A stretch of 64,000 nt of DNA from Hetaerina americana (lineage: Eukaryota > Arthropoda > Insecta > Odonata > Calopterygidae): NCBI GenBank assembly GCA_022747635.1, contig JAKTNV010000001.1, forward strand, positions 40,753,572 through 40,817,571, given 5' to 3'. Made by a program: the position numbers and the translations under genes. The notes below the pieces were generated by a model. It did not search any database and was not told the DNA's origin. It saw only the letters and a program-made list of their open reading frames with translations. Below, piece by piece: positions 36,941-49,330 of the stretch (positions within the stretch are counted from its first letter, which is position 1; every line of letters starts with the position of its first letter).

Positions 36941-37970
36941 ACAAAACTCACGCCCCACCGTCCGCATTTGCGTGACACCACTCATGTGCGCCTTCCGGGC
37001 GACGGGCGAAGCCATGCGGGAGACGTCACCGACCGCGAGGGGGGAGCAAGCCGACGAACGATAAGAGGGAGAGAAGAAGAGAGGAGAAGAGGCGGGGAAT
37101 TATGAATCGAGGAGCGAAGAGAGGATGCCGGACGGATCCGGAAATCGCCGTGACAGAGAAGGTCACGAGGGATGGGGAGATGATAGGGGGTGGGGGCGGG
37201 CCAAAACTCGAGCGGACGAAGTGAACGAGAAGGAGATGAGAATCCGATGCGATAATCGACGAGAGAGCGGGGAGGGGGGGACACCGCTGGTTTCGTTCAT
37301 CGAGAGCGCTTGACCGGGAATGAATCGACCGACAAAGCCGATGGGGTTCGTTTGAACTACTATACGTAGAGAGGATAATGGACTAAGTATAAAGACGGCG
37401 ACGATAAGACTTGAGCAGAGGAAAATTGAGAAAGGAGGGTGAAGAGTATACGGGGAAGAGGAATGAAAACGGTGCGGGAATACGTGCGGGACGAAGGGAC
37501 TCGAGGGAGGAGTGACGAGATGGTGAATTGGAAAAGATAAACGGGGCTCAGGGTTAAGGGAAAGAGTCATTAGCGGAGAGAGAGGGAGGAAACAAGGAGC
37601 AGAAGGGTGTTTTGGGAAAGAGAGGGAGAGAGATGAGATTCCTGCAACGCCCCTCGCCCCTCAACCCTAGCCAGAATCCCCATTGTCCTTAACGACGAAC
37701 ACCCTTTCCCGTCCAATCATCTCCATCCCCAGCCATGCCAACCCCCCCCCCACCACCCATACCTCTCCATCCTTCGATCCCGCAAACACAAATTACTGCC
37801 GACCCATCGGAGGCTCGTTCGGATGTTTAATATCACCCTTTCAGCCGCAAATGGGGGAACTTTTATGCCTCGTGCCAGAGCCTTTCACACTTCCGCTGAG
37901 CCCGGAACACACGCACCCACACCATCATGCTCCGTCTCCACTCGAACACGATAAATCAGCGCAATGAACC
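36941..37970. other. Purine-to-pyrimidine strand-switch island with potential G-quadruplex
   Basis: The + strand is G/A-rich from 37010 to 37640 and turns C/T-rich from about 37645 to 37960, including a run of 10 C (37742-37751). The cluster at 37174-37200 has four G runs with short loops (last part GGGGGTGGGGGCGGG). Open frames exist on both strands and are composition-driven. Confidence 0.5.
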
Positions 37971-38759
37971 CCAATACAAACTCCCATCCAAGTTTCCGAT
38001 GAAGCATGCGACCTAATTCACGATGGTCACTCCATTATTGATGCCCTACGATATCCCAACTTATCTGTACGTAAGACTCGATATTGTAAAAACGAATCGG
38101 GTGAATCCAAACGTAAATAGTTCAGGAAAAATATTATTAATTGATTTTCAACATGGTAATATTCCCTGTATCATCTGTTATTCAATTACTTCCGTCAGTA
38201 GCTAGGAAAAAACAATAATTTTGGAATATGTTATTGAATTAAATTAAACCTTGACGCGAATTCGGTCAGAGCTATAAAATAAACTGACGGTAAACTCATT
38301 CAGTTAACCAAAGGTCGTGAAAAAGTGGTATTCGAACTTTCAAATAGAAATTGCCTTTTATTTTACCAACTGATAGCAGAAATATTACATATTCGCTTAA
38401 ATAACAAAACTTTTCCGTATCACTTCAGGTAAATAATTAAAATTATACCAAATATTACTATTGGTTTAGTAAAATGCATTCCAACGCCCAATTTTCCTAA
38501 TCTTCATAATATTAAAAAAGCAAATTACGTTACAGTTTTGCTACAGGAAATATTAGAAATAATAGATCAATTATAAAAAGAAAATATTTAAAAATCTTTA
38601 TTCCTGGGAAGTAGCACAAAGAAATATAACAACAGTATAATGAATACTTCCAAACCACATACTGACTGGACGGACAGCTTGATATTGGCTAAAATTCTAC
38701 ACCGGTTCAATTAAACAAACTACGTCAAATATGCCGGCATCGTTTCAACTTGATTCTTG
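37971..38759. other. AT-rich spacer
   Basis: Nothing supported. Confidence 0.5.
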
Positions 38760-39130
38760 AATTTTGGCACGAGCTCGGCAGACAAAAGAATCGAGTTCGA
38801 GAGAAGCCATTTCTTAAAACAGAACTCTAGGAGGAAAGAGCGATCAATCTTCCCCTCGTCACGTGACTTGACGTGAGGAGAAAGATCCTGGGAGGGCAGA
38901 GGAAGCAAACGGCCCATTTTGGACAGAAAAAAGAGAGAGAGAGATAAGGGAAGGCCACCTACTACCACTAACGACTCGTATTGGATGAAATAAAATAGAA
39001 ATGAAGAAGGAGGAGAGAGCAAAAAACGGTGGCGATGGAAGTTAATGAGACAGCGGCGGGGGAGGAGGAGGAAGGAGGCTGGCAAGATGGGAGGCCCAGG
39101 AAACTGGAGAGGGGAAAAGGAAATGTGATT
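38760..39130. other. Purine-rich patch with (GA)n
   Basis: The + strand is G/A-rich with an AGAGAGAGAGA run near 38934-38945 and GGAGGAGGAGGAGG-type triplets near 39059-39075. The 162-codon minus frame (38720-39208) reads as L, P, S and F from the complementary C/T runs. No family is recognised. Confidence 0.5.
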
Positions 39131-40689
39131 AATTCGAGGTAGGGGTAAAAATACGCAATGGGGCCGAAAATAGGTTACCAAAAAGATTGATGGTCTGATG
39201 GCGATCAAATTTTATCCAAAAACAAAATCGCCGCCACTTGTGATTCCACTTTAAAATTAAAAGGAGTTCTGCGTAACGGTTTTGCATGGGTAGATGAGTG
39301 GTAGCAATGACATCGCCGTCGTCGACAAGAAGTGGTAGTATTGACATCGTCGCATAATTTCAGCATTAGTATTTATGGTGAATTCATATTCAAGGATTTG
39401 AGAGGGATACATTACTAAACACTGGATTGATAAGAAACATCCATTAAAATATACATACATATAATGCAGTGCACGCATTTAACATTTCATTAGGTTAAAA
39501 ACGTCACATGATATATTTAACTGGCTTGATAACCGTTCTTTAAATATTACAGATGCGTTCGATTTCCATCCCAAACGACACAAAACCTTAAAAGAGCGGA
39601 TAAGTGAAACTTTTATGAATTGATGAGGTCTATAATCTCAGTAATATATTGATTGCAAAAGTAGCCGATTTACACACACACAAATACACAAATACTATCT
39701 TCAAGTTATGTACATTAGGTACATCCTAATTTGCAGCACTTAAAAATTTAAATAAAAAGAAGAGAAGGTACAACACTCATCGACCATCACTTACAGAAAA
39801 GGGCATACTGCAGTTTTTAGATAAAGACAGTCAATAATTACAAATATTTTCCAAAGGAAACTTATCTCATATTATCAGAAATACCTCCGTCCGAATGTCA
39901 GCCATTACTGGGCATTAGAATGACGTAAATCATCTCCAAACAAATAACAAACGCACCTATAAATTATTTTCTGGCAAACCAAAGGAGGCAAGGTTGACAA
40001 GGGAGCGGACAGGCTGGCTGCCGAAATCATAAACCTCTTTAACATAAGGAAACTAGGATCGGAATGTTGAGTCCTTCCTTTGGAACACATATGCAGTAGT
40101 GGATATTTGCATTATTATTCGAAATAATTTAGACCAAAAAACTAAGCGTGCGACAATTACCCCCCACTATCTGGCAAAATAAACAAGCAGAAGAAAAACT
40201 ACTAGCAGTGTACTAAATGAGTCAAATGGTACGGAATTGACCACGGTATTCGTGAAAGCAGGAGCCGGAAGCACTAAGGAAGCAAATTTACGGAAGCACA
40301 GAGCTAAACAAGCTTCCTGTAACAGTTAAATTCCAAGAAACAACAGAAACGTCACAAAAGAGCGAGGAAAGTAACAGTGAAGGAAAATACGGAAAAAATT
40401 GCAGTTTTTATGAGTGGGAATCGGAATGCACTATGTGGCTTTAAACTCCTGATGGATGGCGTTGCGGTGTTTTTTCACTCTTCTCCCGTTCTCCCAGGTC
40501 CAAACTCTACTAATCCTTCGGGAGGCAAATCTTCTCAGCTGACGAGTGCGTCCTACTGCACTACAGGATAACTCCGTACACTGTGCAATATGGCCAAAAC
40601 ATATCGAAGAGACGGGACAAATGAACGTGCTAGAATGAAACGAAAACATTGCTTAATGTTCAGCCACTTGAGCATAAATTAAGAGCACC
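39131..40689. other. AT-rich spacer
   Basis: A short ACAC-type stretch lies at 39673-39693. No gene is supported. Confidence 0.5.
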
Positions 40690-41000
40690 GTTTAGCGTCC
40701 CTGCGAACGCGTGATGAGGAGGAATAAACGATGAAAGTTGAGAGATGTACATGGGAAGAGAAGCGGAGAGAGGAGGTTGGGAAACGAAGAGAGAGGTGGT
40801 GCAGCCAAAAGAAAAAGAATATCTGTCTCCGGCGTGTGATGATGAATCAGAGAGGTTGGCAGAACCTTGGCCCAGGGCCCACCTTCGGCAGCGAGCGGGG
40901 GCGAAAGAGAAGGAGAAGAAGAAAGAGATAAAGATAAGGCAGGAAGAACCACGGGAAGTGGAATGAGGTGGAGATGATCTCTCGCAGGCGGGAGGAATCA
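40690..41000. other. Purine-rich island
   Basis: The + strand is GA-rich, with open frames on both strands (40660-41052 -, 40731-40931 +). Peptides are R/E/K-rich or S/P/L-rich, as composition predicts. Confidence 0.5.
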
Positions 41001-42120
41001 AGCGCGAAGGTATTGTTGCATTTCTGAACAACGAAGAGATGTGCAATACCATTGAAGCAACGAGATCATCACAGGATCGTGAGACACACAGTTTGAGGTT
41101 AGATGATGTCTAGGGTGAAATGGAGGAAATGGGACTCAAAGAAGAGAATCGTCTTGCTAACATCTCAAAATGCTAACCATCTATGCCAATAGGGTTAGTT
41201 TTTAATGAATTCTTAAGTAATGTAACACATCAGTTGCTTATGACTAAGGGTTTCTTTCTTCAAATTTGAGGTATTGGGTATTTTCTGACTGAAACAATCC
41301 ACCGAAGGAAGTTATTTCATGACGAATGCAAAGAGAAACCTTGACGAAGCAAATCATGAGTCAATCCACGTTTTAGAACATGTAAAGTAAGGTACGAACC
41401 ATCAGTCACTAAAGAGGCGACTTAAGAGACATACAATATTAATGTACGGCCTAATAGATTCAAGTTACTTCTGTTATATAGTTCAATGGCCTCAAAAACC
41501 TTATATATCAATGTCCCGAGGTTAATAAGGGTTCTAAATACTAATTGCAGAAAATCTCTTCTCCTAAGTGCTAAATAAGAAGGTAGCACTTCTACAAGTT
41601 CACCAAACAATAAGACAACGCGCTCCATAAATGAAATTTTGCCACATCCAGTGGAAATCTTGGTAACCAAACAAAGCCGATGGAGCTAAAAAGCCTTAAT
41701 TACAATGATTGATAAACTTTTCTTTCATTATGAATTGAGTGCAAAAATATAAAAATAAAAGTCACCTCTGTGATCAAATGATTGGCTTGGCATGGTATAT
41801 AGCAATATGTACAAATAACACTATTCCATACTGATATCGTACCAATATAGTCCACGAGGACCGTAACAGAATGCAAAGCAATTAAAAAATACTCCTCAGA
41901 TTCCGTTTAACAATCGACCGCTGTAGTATTCCCTTATTTTATACCTACCCCTAAATATACTTTTATATCAATTTCGTGAGTTTACATGCTGATATTTTTC
42001 TAGGTATACCCTCCCGTGACAACAGTTTTAATATTACTGCGATGGATCAGGAGAGTTGGTTGCCAAAAACTAAAGGATAAGCTACAACTAAGGAGACAAA
42101 CCAAAAGACGGAAATCTGGT
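41001..42120. other. AT-rich spacer
   Basis: Nothing supported. Confidence 0.5.
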
Positions 42121-42640
42121 AGGAAGAGGGAACTGTGAGGGGAGACGGGACTCAAAATGAGAGGGGAGAAGGAATGAAGGAGGAGATGACGAAGAAGAAT
42201 GATCCCTTGTCATTACAGCCCGGTGTGGGAAGCCGGAGACGCGAAGTCAAAGGGGAGGGAGAGGACTCTGCAGTGGGGGACATATCGCGAGAGCTATTTT
42301 TTTCCTTCATTAAAATGGCGGCTTGAATGTTTGCCTGGTGACAGCGGAGTGATAGGGGAAGGGGGAATCTGAAGACGTACACACACAAACTCAAAAATAT
42401 ATACGCATAGAGTACAGGTGTCAGAATAAGGAGGTTGGAAGTAAGAATGAGGGGAAAAGCCTGGGTGAGACCAGTTTAAGGTTCCCAATTTAATTGAGTT
42501 TGGAAGAGGTAGATTTCGGAGGAGTGAGGAGATAATAAACAAACGGATCCGGGGCTGAAGAGCACGATTCCACGGTGCTAACTCTCTCACCCATCCTTCA
42601 GTGTCGACGGTCAGAGAGGAGGGGTAAGCTCACGGATTGG
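42121..42640. other. Purine-rich island
   Basis: The + strand is G/A-rich from 42120 to 42270 and again, less strongly, to 42640. Minus-strand frames (42152-42394 and 42294-42590) are S/P/L-rich. No family is recognised. Confidence 0.45.
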
Positions 42641-42951
42641 AGGGTGCCAACAGTTTAAATAGCATGGCTTCATATTTTTTACTAAAAACAGCAACCGTCG
42701 GTATGTACCTTCCGGATAACTCACTTATAAAATCCGCGTTTGTGAAAGCGATATCGGACTACATGAAGCAAATTGCCGACAACTCCAAATGGGATTTGTT
42801 ATGATCTTCCTCTGGGGTAAATTGAAAATCAATCTTTGGATCAAAGGTCAATGACAATGATAATATCGTAAAAGAGTCACTCGATGAATATGTTGATAAA
42901 ATACGAGATATATAATATACGATATATATGTTGGTAAAGCAACGAAAGGTT

Positions 42952-42999
42952 AACCAGTTTAAACGCGAACCAGTTCAAACATGAACCAATTTAGAATTC
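42952..42999 (+). repeat. Three 16-bp tandem units with AACCAGTT core
   Basis: AACCAGTTTAAACGCG, AACCAGTTCAAACATG and AACCAATTTAGAATTC follow each other without gaps at a 16-base period. An AT-only stretch (about 42908-42930) lies just upstream. The spacing puts equivalent faces about one and a half helical turns apart. It could be a decayed minisatellite or a cluster of protein-binding sites. Confidence 0.6.
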
Positions 43000-43329
43000 A
43001 ATTAAACAATCTGTTATAAATAATCGAACTCTAGACCAGGTATAAAAGTTAAAAATAAGACGAATGCATTTGATTTCCTTCAGATCAACATTTATTTTCA
43101 AAATATCATCGCTGAAACGGGGTTTTGTGTTTGAGAAAAAACCTTCATTCTACTATGGGGAGATCTGAAATACAAATTTTAGATTCAAAGGATGCCGCCA
43201 ATGTAAGCCACGCACAGACGGATGAAGATTAGTTTAAAACAATGCCTAGATAAATAATCCCAAATGGGGAGCATTCGCCGTTAACAACCACTTTATAAAT
43301 ACACCTTACATCAACGCAAGACGCTGATC
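43000..43329. other. AT-rich spacer
   Basis: Nothing supported. Confidence 0.5.
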
Positions 43330-44290
43330 ACCAAGTATCTCCTTTCCTCCATTTCCCTCTTTTCTTATTTCAGGTTATGAAATCAGCGTGTCCCTCATCC
43401 CAAACTCCCAGACCCTTGCTTGATTCCCCACCCATTGCCAGAATCAACTCTTCCCCAACACCCATCCTCCCCCCACACACACTACCCTTCTTCCTCCCCT
43501 AACTTCCACCCCACAAACACACACTAGCACACATCAGCCACCATTCCCCTCCTACCCAACGCGAAAAACACTTCCGCCCCTGCCTCCCCCAGTCGAGCCC
43601 TGTCCGCACCCACTTTACGTGCATTAGTTTAAGGCTGGGGTTGATGCCAACTGCCCAGAGATTGGAGAGGGAGAGGTGAGCGGACGTGGATGCTGAGGGG
43701 AAGGGGCGATTTTGAGGGGAAAGTATAGGAAAGAAAGGAGAGAGCACGCGCCTGCGGTGAAGGGAGGGTCGCGAGGAGAGGAAGTCGAAAGAAAACGTCG
43801 GAGAACCGAGAAGAATACAACACGGGAACGGCGGTGAGATGACAAACTTCTGCGCTTCCACACTTCTCATCTTCTTTCTCTCATTCTTCCTTTTACTCAT
43901 TTTATCTTCCTCCAAGCGCTAAGGGGATGTGGACACGAGGAGGATCTCTGGGGCGAGAAAGAGAGAGAGAGCGCGGGAGATAGAGCCAGTCATTAAATTA
44001 AATTAGACACGATATCTCCGTGGGCGAGCCCTTGCTAAAACTATACGTCACCCCCCGCGGCAATCAATTTACCGGACGAGTAGCAGCAAATGCGACGCTT
44101 TACGACACACAAAGCACGTCGTCCCCGTGCTCGTCGGCGTCATCCCTTTATACCCACTCCCCAAGACCCTTATTCGCCCCCTCCCCCGCCCCGTTTGATG
44201 TTACGTAGCGTCACGGCAGAGTGCACCGAATTAATCACGCTCGGGAAATCACGTGCGATTCCTCCGTGCCCTTCCATCCTTTGCTAACCC
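43330..44290. other. Pyrimidine-purine-pyrimidine strand-switch island
   Basis: The + strand is C/T-rich from 43340 to 43620, G/A-rich from 43640 to 43800 and from 43920 to 43990, and C-rich again from 44100 to 44200. The 138-codon minus frame (43499-43915) and its overlapping neighbours look composition-driven. Confidence 0.5.
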
Positions 44291-45939
44291 TCCAGGTGGA
44301 TATTAAAAGACGTGGTGCATACTAGGGTCTCCAAGGAAGTTGGTGTTTTAATTAAAACTTGAGCACAAATTTTGCCCGACAGCAACACATTTCAAATGTG
44401 CATGAAGAGAGATGAATATGCGAGTTTCTAGGAGTATTTTGATCCACGAGATGATTGAGAAATTCACATTTACCACGGATAAAATGCCAAGTAACACAAC
44501 AAAAATAGCTCACCCTCGGGGGAAGATGAAAGACACGTGTCGCAAAACTATCCGCATGAAATGAGGTTTTTCTGTGATGATAGAATCGGCGTTACTAACT
44601 GGAAACATTAATTAAAAGTTACCCACAAATTTTGAGATGGTAACAATAAAAATGAATATTTTTAAAATTTATTAATAAAGATGAGCACTTATTACGACCT
44701 TCAGCTATAGACCCAACGCAGCGATAACTGTCTTCCAACTCTGAGAGTGACAATGCGACAATTGGTACCAGTTCTATAAAAAAATATTAGCGTTACCGGA
44801 ATTTTAATTGAATCAACAAAAACAGACATATTGGCATAGGTTTTAATGGAAAAATGGTGGAAGAGACGATTAATCTTGATGAAATAATAAATTAGTCACT
44901 ATGGTAGTCAGTAATTAATTTCTTGGGTCCCCTACTGTTAATTTCCACACATGAAAAATGAGCCATATATTATTCACGGCGTGTGACATAATAAAAAGTC
45001 ACCCCAACGCTTTAAGAAATTAAACAACACAATAATCAAAAATAAAGTTGGCATTCTTATTAAAAAGCTAATTATACAGGGAAAAAATAAACACCTAGAG
45101 AAAGTACAGTTGTGGTAGGTCAACAGGAAGGACGAGGGGAATAAGTACCAGAATGATCGAATCACGCAGATAATACCAAACTGGAAAAAATTCGGCTAAC
45201 GTTCACACTTTGAAACAAAATTTAAAGAAGTCACTAATTAATCCATGAACTGAAAAACCACTACACAGTAGCTTTAATAAAAATCCGCAACTACTATTTA
45301 AATACAATGGAAACATTTACAGACAGCATCAGGAGAATAGTTCAGGGTACACGGACCAAATTAGGAAGTTCAAATGTACTAGTTTGATTTGCATATAGTA
45401 TATCTTCACAAAATATCGAAGATATCACAAAAATGCGAACCTCATTTCTGACTTTTAGAGCCGAAACCTTGTATCCTTCAATCCATAGGTAGAGATTGAT
45501 CAGTCATCGTCGTCGTACTTCCTCATCCAATTTCACTCGTAATCCACGGTATCCCATCCTACTATTATTACCTGCAACTATGAAGTGACTGACGTAACTA
45601 AAATTCTGTTTGATTTCAATTATCCATAAAATATGATTGAAATATGCAATGGAATGGTTAACAAAAATATTAACCATTCAATTATTCATGCACATTACCC
45701 TCCTCATAGACTGAAAATTAATGATTAAACATAAGGTATGTACAAAGGCAAAAATATCGCAATTGGTTCGGCGTTCATCGAGGAAAATTCATTTTTTTAA
45801 CTGTGACTATAGCCTTCTCGGAAACATTTTATTGAAACCTCATTTTCGATCATCATAATATGAAGGATGGACCGAATAAATGCCAAACAAATGGACCCAA
45901 TCACCACTAAAGGAAATTAATACTGAGTCACATTGCTCG
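44291..45939. other. AT-rich non-coding stretch
   Basis: No repeat or gene is recognised. One minus-strand micro-frame near 45500 (ATG followed by RKYDDDD and stop) is too short to support. Confidence 0.5.
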
Positions 45940-47060
45940 GCCGGAAAAGATGGAACCCGTTCTCCAGAAATGGGAGATCCAACGCAAGGGAGACGGTACG
46001 AGGGTGGAAAATAAAAGAGAGCGAATGTGTGATGGGGCAAGGAAGAAATCGCTTCGTGCGATGGTGGAGAGGAAGTGAATGACGAGGGGAGGGGAAGGCG
46101 CAGAAATGATGGGCGCGACGAGGAGGGCGAGAAGGGCGGCAGGAGAAGAAGATGAAGAAGAAGCAACAGGAAGATTTCCCCCACACAGAGGCATGTGTCG
46201 AGGCATCCCCCCTCCCCCCACATCGAAAAACCCTCGCATCCCTCCTCTCCGCCGCCGCCCCTTCCCGCCATCCCTAATACGTATCTTCCGCTCATCCCCG
46301 CAACTCCTCCGCAGCTTCTACTTTTACGGCCGTCTCTTCATGGACCCCCCACTCCAAGTCCACCATCGCTCTCCCGAGCCGCACCACCACCTTCCCGGCC
46401 CCCTCCCAAACACACCCCTCCGTCAGCTTCACTTCTCCTTAAACCCCCACCACTTATTTAACCCGCCCCTCCGTCCCCCTATCACATACCCTCAATTCCC
46501 CGACTCCCCCCTCCGGATCCGCTTACCCCACCGCTCCACTTCGCCTGCCCCCTCCGCCCCTCGCACATCTCCCACCTAGTCTTGTTCCCCGCACCATGAA
46601 ACCCTCACAAAAAAATCAACCCTCTTTACACCATCTCCCTCGTATGCATCCCTCCCTCTTCACCCTTTTTAACTACTGCAACTACTACTGCCGCCGCCAC
46701 TACCCTTTCTCCCCTCCGCCCGACCCTGCCCTCCCCTAGCCTCCAAGAGACCCCCAGACCGCAGACTCTCTGGTCCAATGATAACAGAGAACGCCACTCG
46801 CCTTCCCTCCGCCCCCCGAGGCATAAAACCAACATAAATGCCATTCTGTGTGATTAATAAATTCACCGGGGAAGCGGGACCCGGGAGGGGAATCCAGTCT
46901 GCCAGACGGGAGCCAAAAAGAAAACGGTCGGCGGTAGGGGGAGAGTTGGGGAGAGAGAGAGGGGGCAAGAGAGGGGGTCCTCTGAGAGAGAAGAAACCAA
47001 GACTCGAAAATCCAATCCGTCCCAGAATGAGATGGTGATTGAGATGAGCTACATCCGCTG
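45940..47060. other. Largest purine/pyrimidine strand-switch island
   Basis: The + strand is G/A-rich from 45960 to 46180, switches sharply near 46190 to C/T-rich through 46760, then returns to G/A-rich from 46870 to 47040. The 167-codon + frame (46079-46579) reads R/E/A-rich before the switch and P/H/S-rich after it, so its amino acids track base composition. Several frames on both strands are open. I do not call a gene. Confidence 0.55.
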
Positions 47061-48035
47061 ATATAACGAGTAAGATTGCCCTCCCCATGCTATTAAGATA
47101 ATTAAAACATTCTGGAATCCCTTAAATAACTTACCAACGAATTCGACAACAAGGGTCCTCGCTCAAGCCAGTAAATGCTAATAACTAAATATAATTATAC
47201 ACTCACTAGGGTACACATGAAAGACATTAAACGAAACCTAAGTACACAACACCTATAGCAGCTTTAAATTAGTAACAGCAATAAGCAAAAAATAGTTGTG
47301 TTAAAAAAATCGTAATCAATCAATTTAATATAAAAATCAGATCAAAATTGCACGCAAAACAAAACACTGCAATCATAATTTCAAGTATTAATTCATATGA
47401 TGTGCTTAAGTTGAAACTTCTTTATCATTAGCTTCATTATATTTCGCCTTAACAATACAAGAGTAAACTTAATAATCATTTCCAAACCCCCAAAGGTTTC
47501 ATGAAATGAAAAACGCGTGCACGGCATCCGAGGGTTTTACGGCTTCTAACCTACTTTCACAGAGGGCACACATTTACGACCCGATCTGATGTCCATAAAA
47601 CTATCACAAACTAAAATTAACAATAACAAGAGGCTTTCGCTCCTAGCCGCAAGAACGGTCACCTTCAGCCATAAAAGCACTAGTTTCACACTTTTTGATC
47701 GGGAAAGCCTCTTATGAAAGCATTACTGCTCACTTAGGAAACGCTAAAGCCATCATTGAACTGTTGCAGCATATGAAAAAGTATACGGACACGCAAGAGA
47801 ACTGACAGGATGTTGGAAAGGGAACACTCCCAAGATGGTGACTCTGTTGCAGTGAAACCTATTTCCAACGTCAATAAATAGTTCAATGAGTACGCATTTA
47901 CGCATACACTTACGATTTTAACGTACAATCTCAGTTACGTCAAACGATTCAAAATAAAAGAACTATTTGTAATTGTTATTCCATGGTATTAATTTTCCCT
48001 TAAATTCAAAATAACATACTTTCTATGCAACAATT
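47061..48035. other. AT-rich spacer
   Basis: Nothing supported before the SINE dimer. Confidence 0.5.
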
Positions 48036-48173
48036 CAATGCAACAATTTCAGAGTGTAAAAATCATTCGTCTTGACCGGGATCCCCGGTCAAGGTAAAAT
48101 GTTGCATTGAAATGCACATTAACGGATGACTCCGTTAAAAGTTACTGCTGCGGCATCTCCCGCAGTTTCTTTG
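48036..48173 (+). mobile_element. Family A SINE, collapsed head-to-head dimer
   Basis: The left part (48036-48073) is minus-strand family A sequence from GTTGCATTG back to GGTCAAG. The right part (48087-48173) is plus-strand family A sequence from GGTCAAGG to TTTCTTTG. They meet in TTGACCGGG, ATC, CCCGGTCAA (48072-48092), a perfect 9-bp inverted repeat with a 3-base loop. Both tRNA heads are missing, and the right part has a further internal deletion of about 25 bases. Deletion around the centre of a longer palindrome like the one at 59801 explains this simply. No promoter boxes remain. Confidence 0.75.
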
Positions 48174-48489
48174 AAACATTCTATTATACTACTTATATTC
48201 CAATATCCCGGAAAATAGCAACGATCTCACCTTCCAAAGTTCACACACGTTTTTCCAAGCCCCAAAACAAATATAGTGGAACAGGAGCCTGATATGCGGT
48301 ACCGACATTTGGATGCAGAAATTACCAAAGGAACGAAATTTAAACATTGGAAAAAAATCAACAAAGATATTACTATAATCTTAATAGAAACGGGGTTGCG
48401 GCAGAGAAAATAGTGCATCTACAATTTTATTCTCGCTAAAATAAGAGCGACCAAAATACAACAAGTAAACCACAGCCAAAAGAGATTAT
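48174..48489. other. AT-rich spacer
   Basis: Nothing supported. Confidence 0.5.
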
Positions 48490-49330
48490 TCCAGTGCGGA
48501 AGGCAATCTCCGACCAATCCTTAAAATCCTCAAAAAAAACTTGATACGGACACGGCCAAAGCATGGTCGGAGATAAAGGGGAAACGGCCGGAGCGACGGC
48601 GGCGGCGGCAACTCACAAAAAGACGGGAAGAGCATCTTTGTTTTCTCTTCTAAGAAATTTCCCCCTTCCCCGCCTCCTCCTCCCTTATCCTTGTCCCCAC
48701 CCATGAAATCATCATAACTTCCCCCTTCCCCGGCGCTTCGTCATCAACACCGCCTTCCCTCATCCCCCCTCAAGCACTCTCGCCCTCACCCCCCTTCCCT
48801 GCTCCCTGTCTCCCCCTCCGTGCTCACACCCAGCCCCCCCACCACAACCCACACCATCGCTCCCATGCGCAACAACACGCAGCCTCCCGCAGCCGACGAA
48901 GCTAAGTTTAGAAACCGCAAGATTTCCACAGTGTGTATACGTCTTGGATTACGACTCTTCCAGAGAATCTACCACACATTGGATGGAGCTAGAGCGAGGG
49001 TGTTTGTGAGAGCACGGAGCAAAGGGACGTAGGGATTGGGGGGGGGGGGGGGCGGAGATCAAGGAGAAGGATGCTGGGCGAATGGGAGAAAGACTCAGTC
49101 AAATGGCGGATATTGTGGAATGATGAGGTGACTAAGGTGGGATCCATCCGCTGCACTCACGCATGCTCCCTCGGCTGCTCTTGTCGCAAAAGCTGCAATT
49201 CTCACGTACCCCCCTTCGCTCTTTCAATTTGAACGTTGGCTTTCGCAGGGATTTGAAGGTACCTAGGTGGTTACACTTATTGATGCGCACGCAGGATATT
49301 GCGGACTGACATTTACGAGTATATCGCATC
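48490..49330. other. GC-rich island with C-rich then G-rich strands
   Basis: Purine-leaning to 48650, strongly C/T-rich from 48658 to 48860 on +, then purine-leaning near 49000-49140, including a G15 run. Frames 48486-48704 (-) and 48820-49032 (+) match nothing known. Confidence 0.45.
49038..49052 (+). repeat. G15 homopolymer
   Basis: Fifteen G in a row, followed by CGG. A single-base run this long is prone to slippage and read errors, so its exact length in the genome is uncertain. Confidence 0.85.

Noticed and set aside
45505..45535. Minus-strand micro-exon ending in YDDDD and stop
   Set aside because: Only eight codons, with an in-frame stop just upstream and no clear acceptor.
46079..46579. 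167-codon frame on the + strand
   Set aside because: Residue content changes from R/E/A to P/H/S exactly where base composition flips, so composition explains it.
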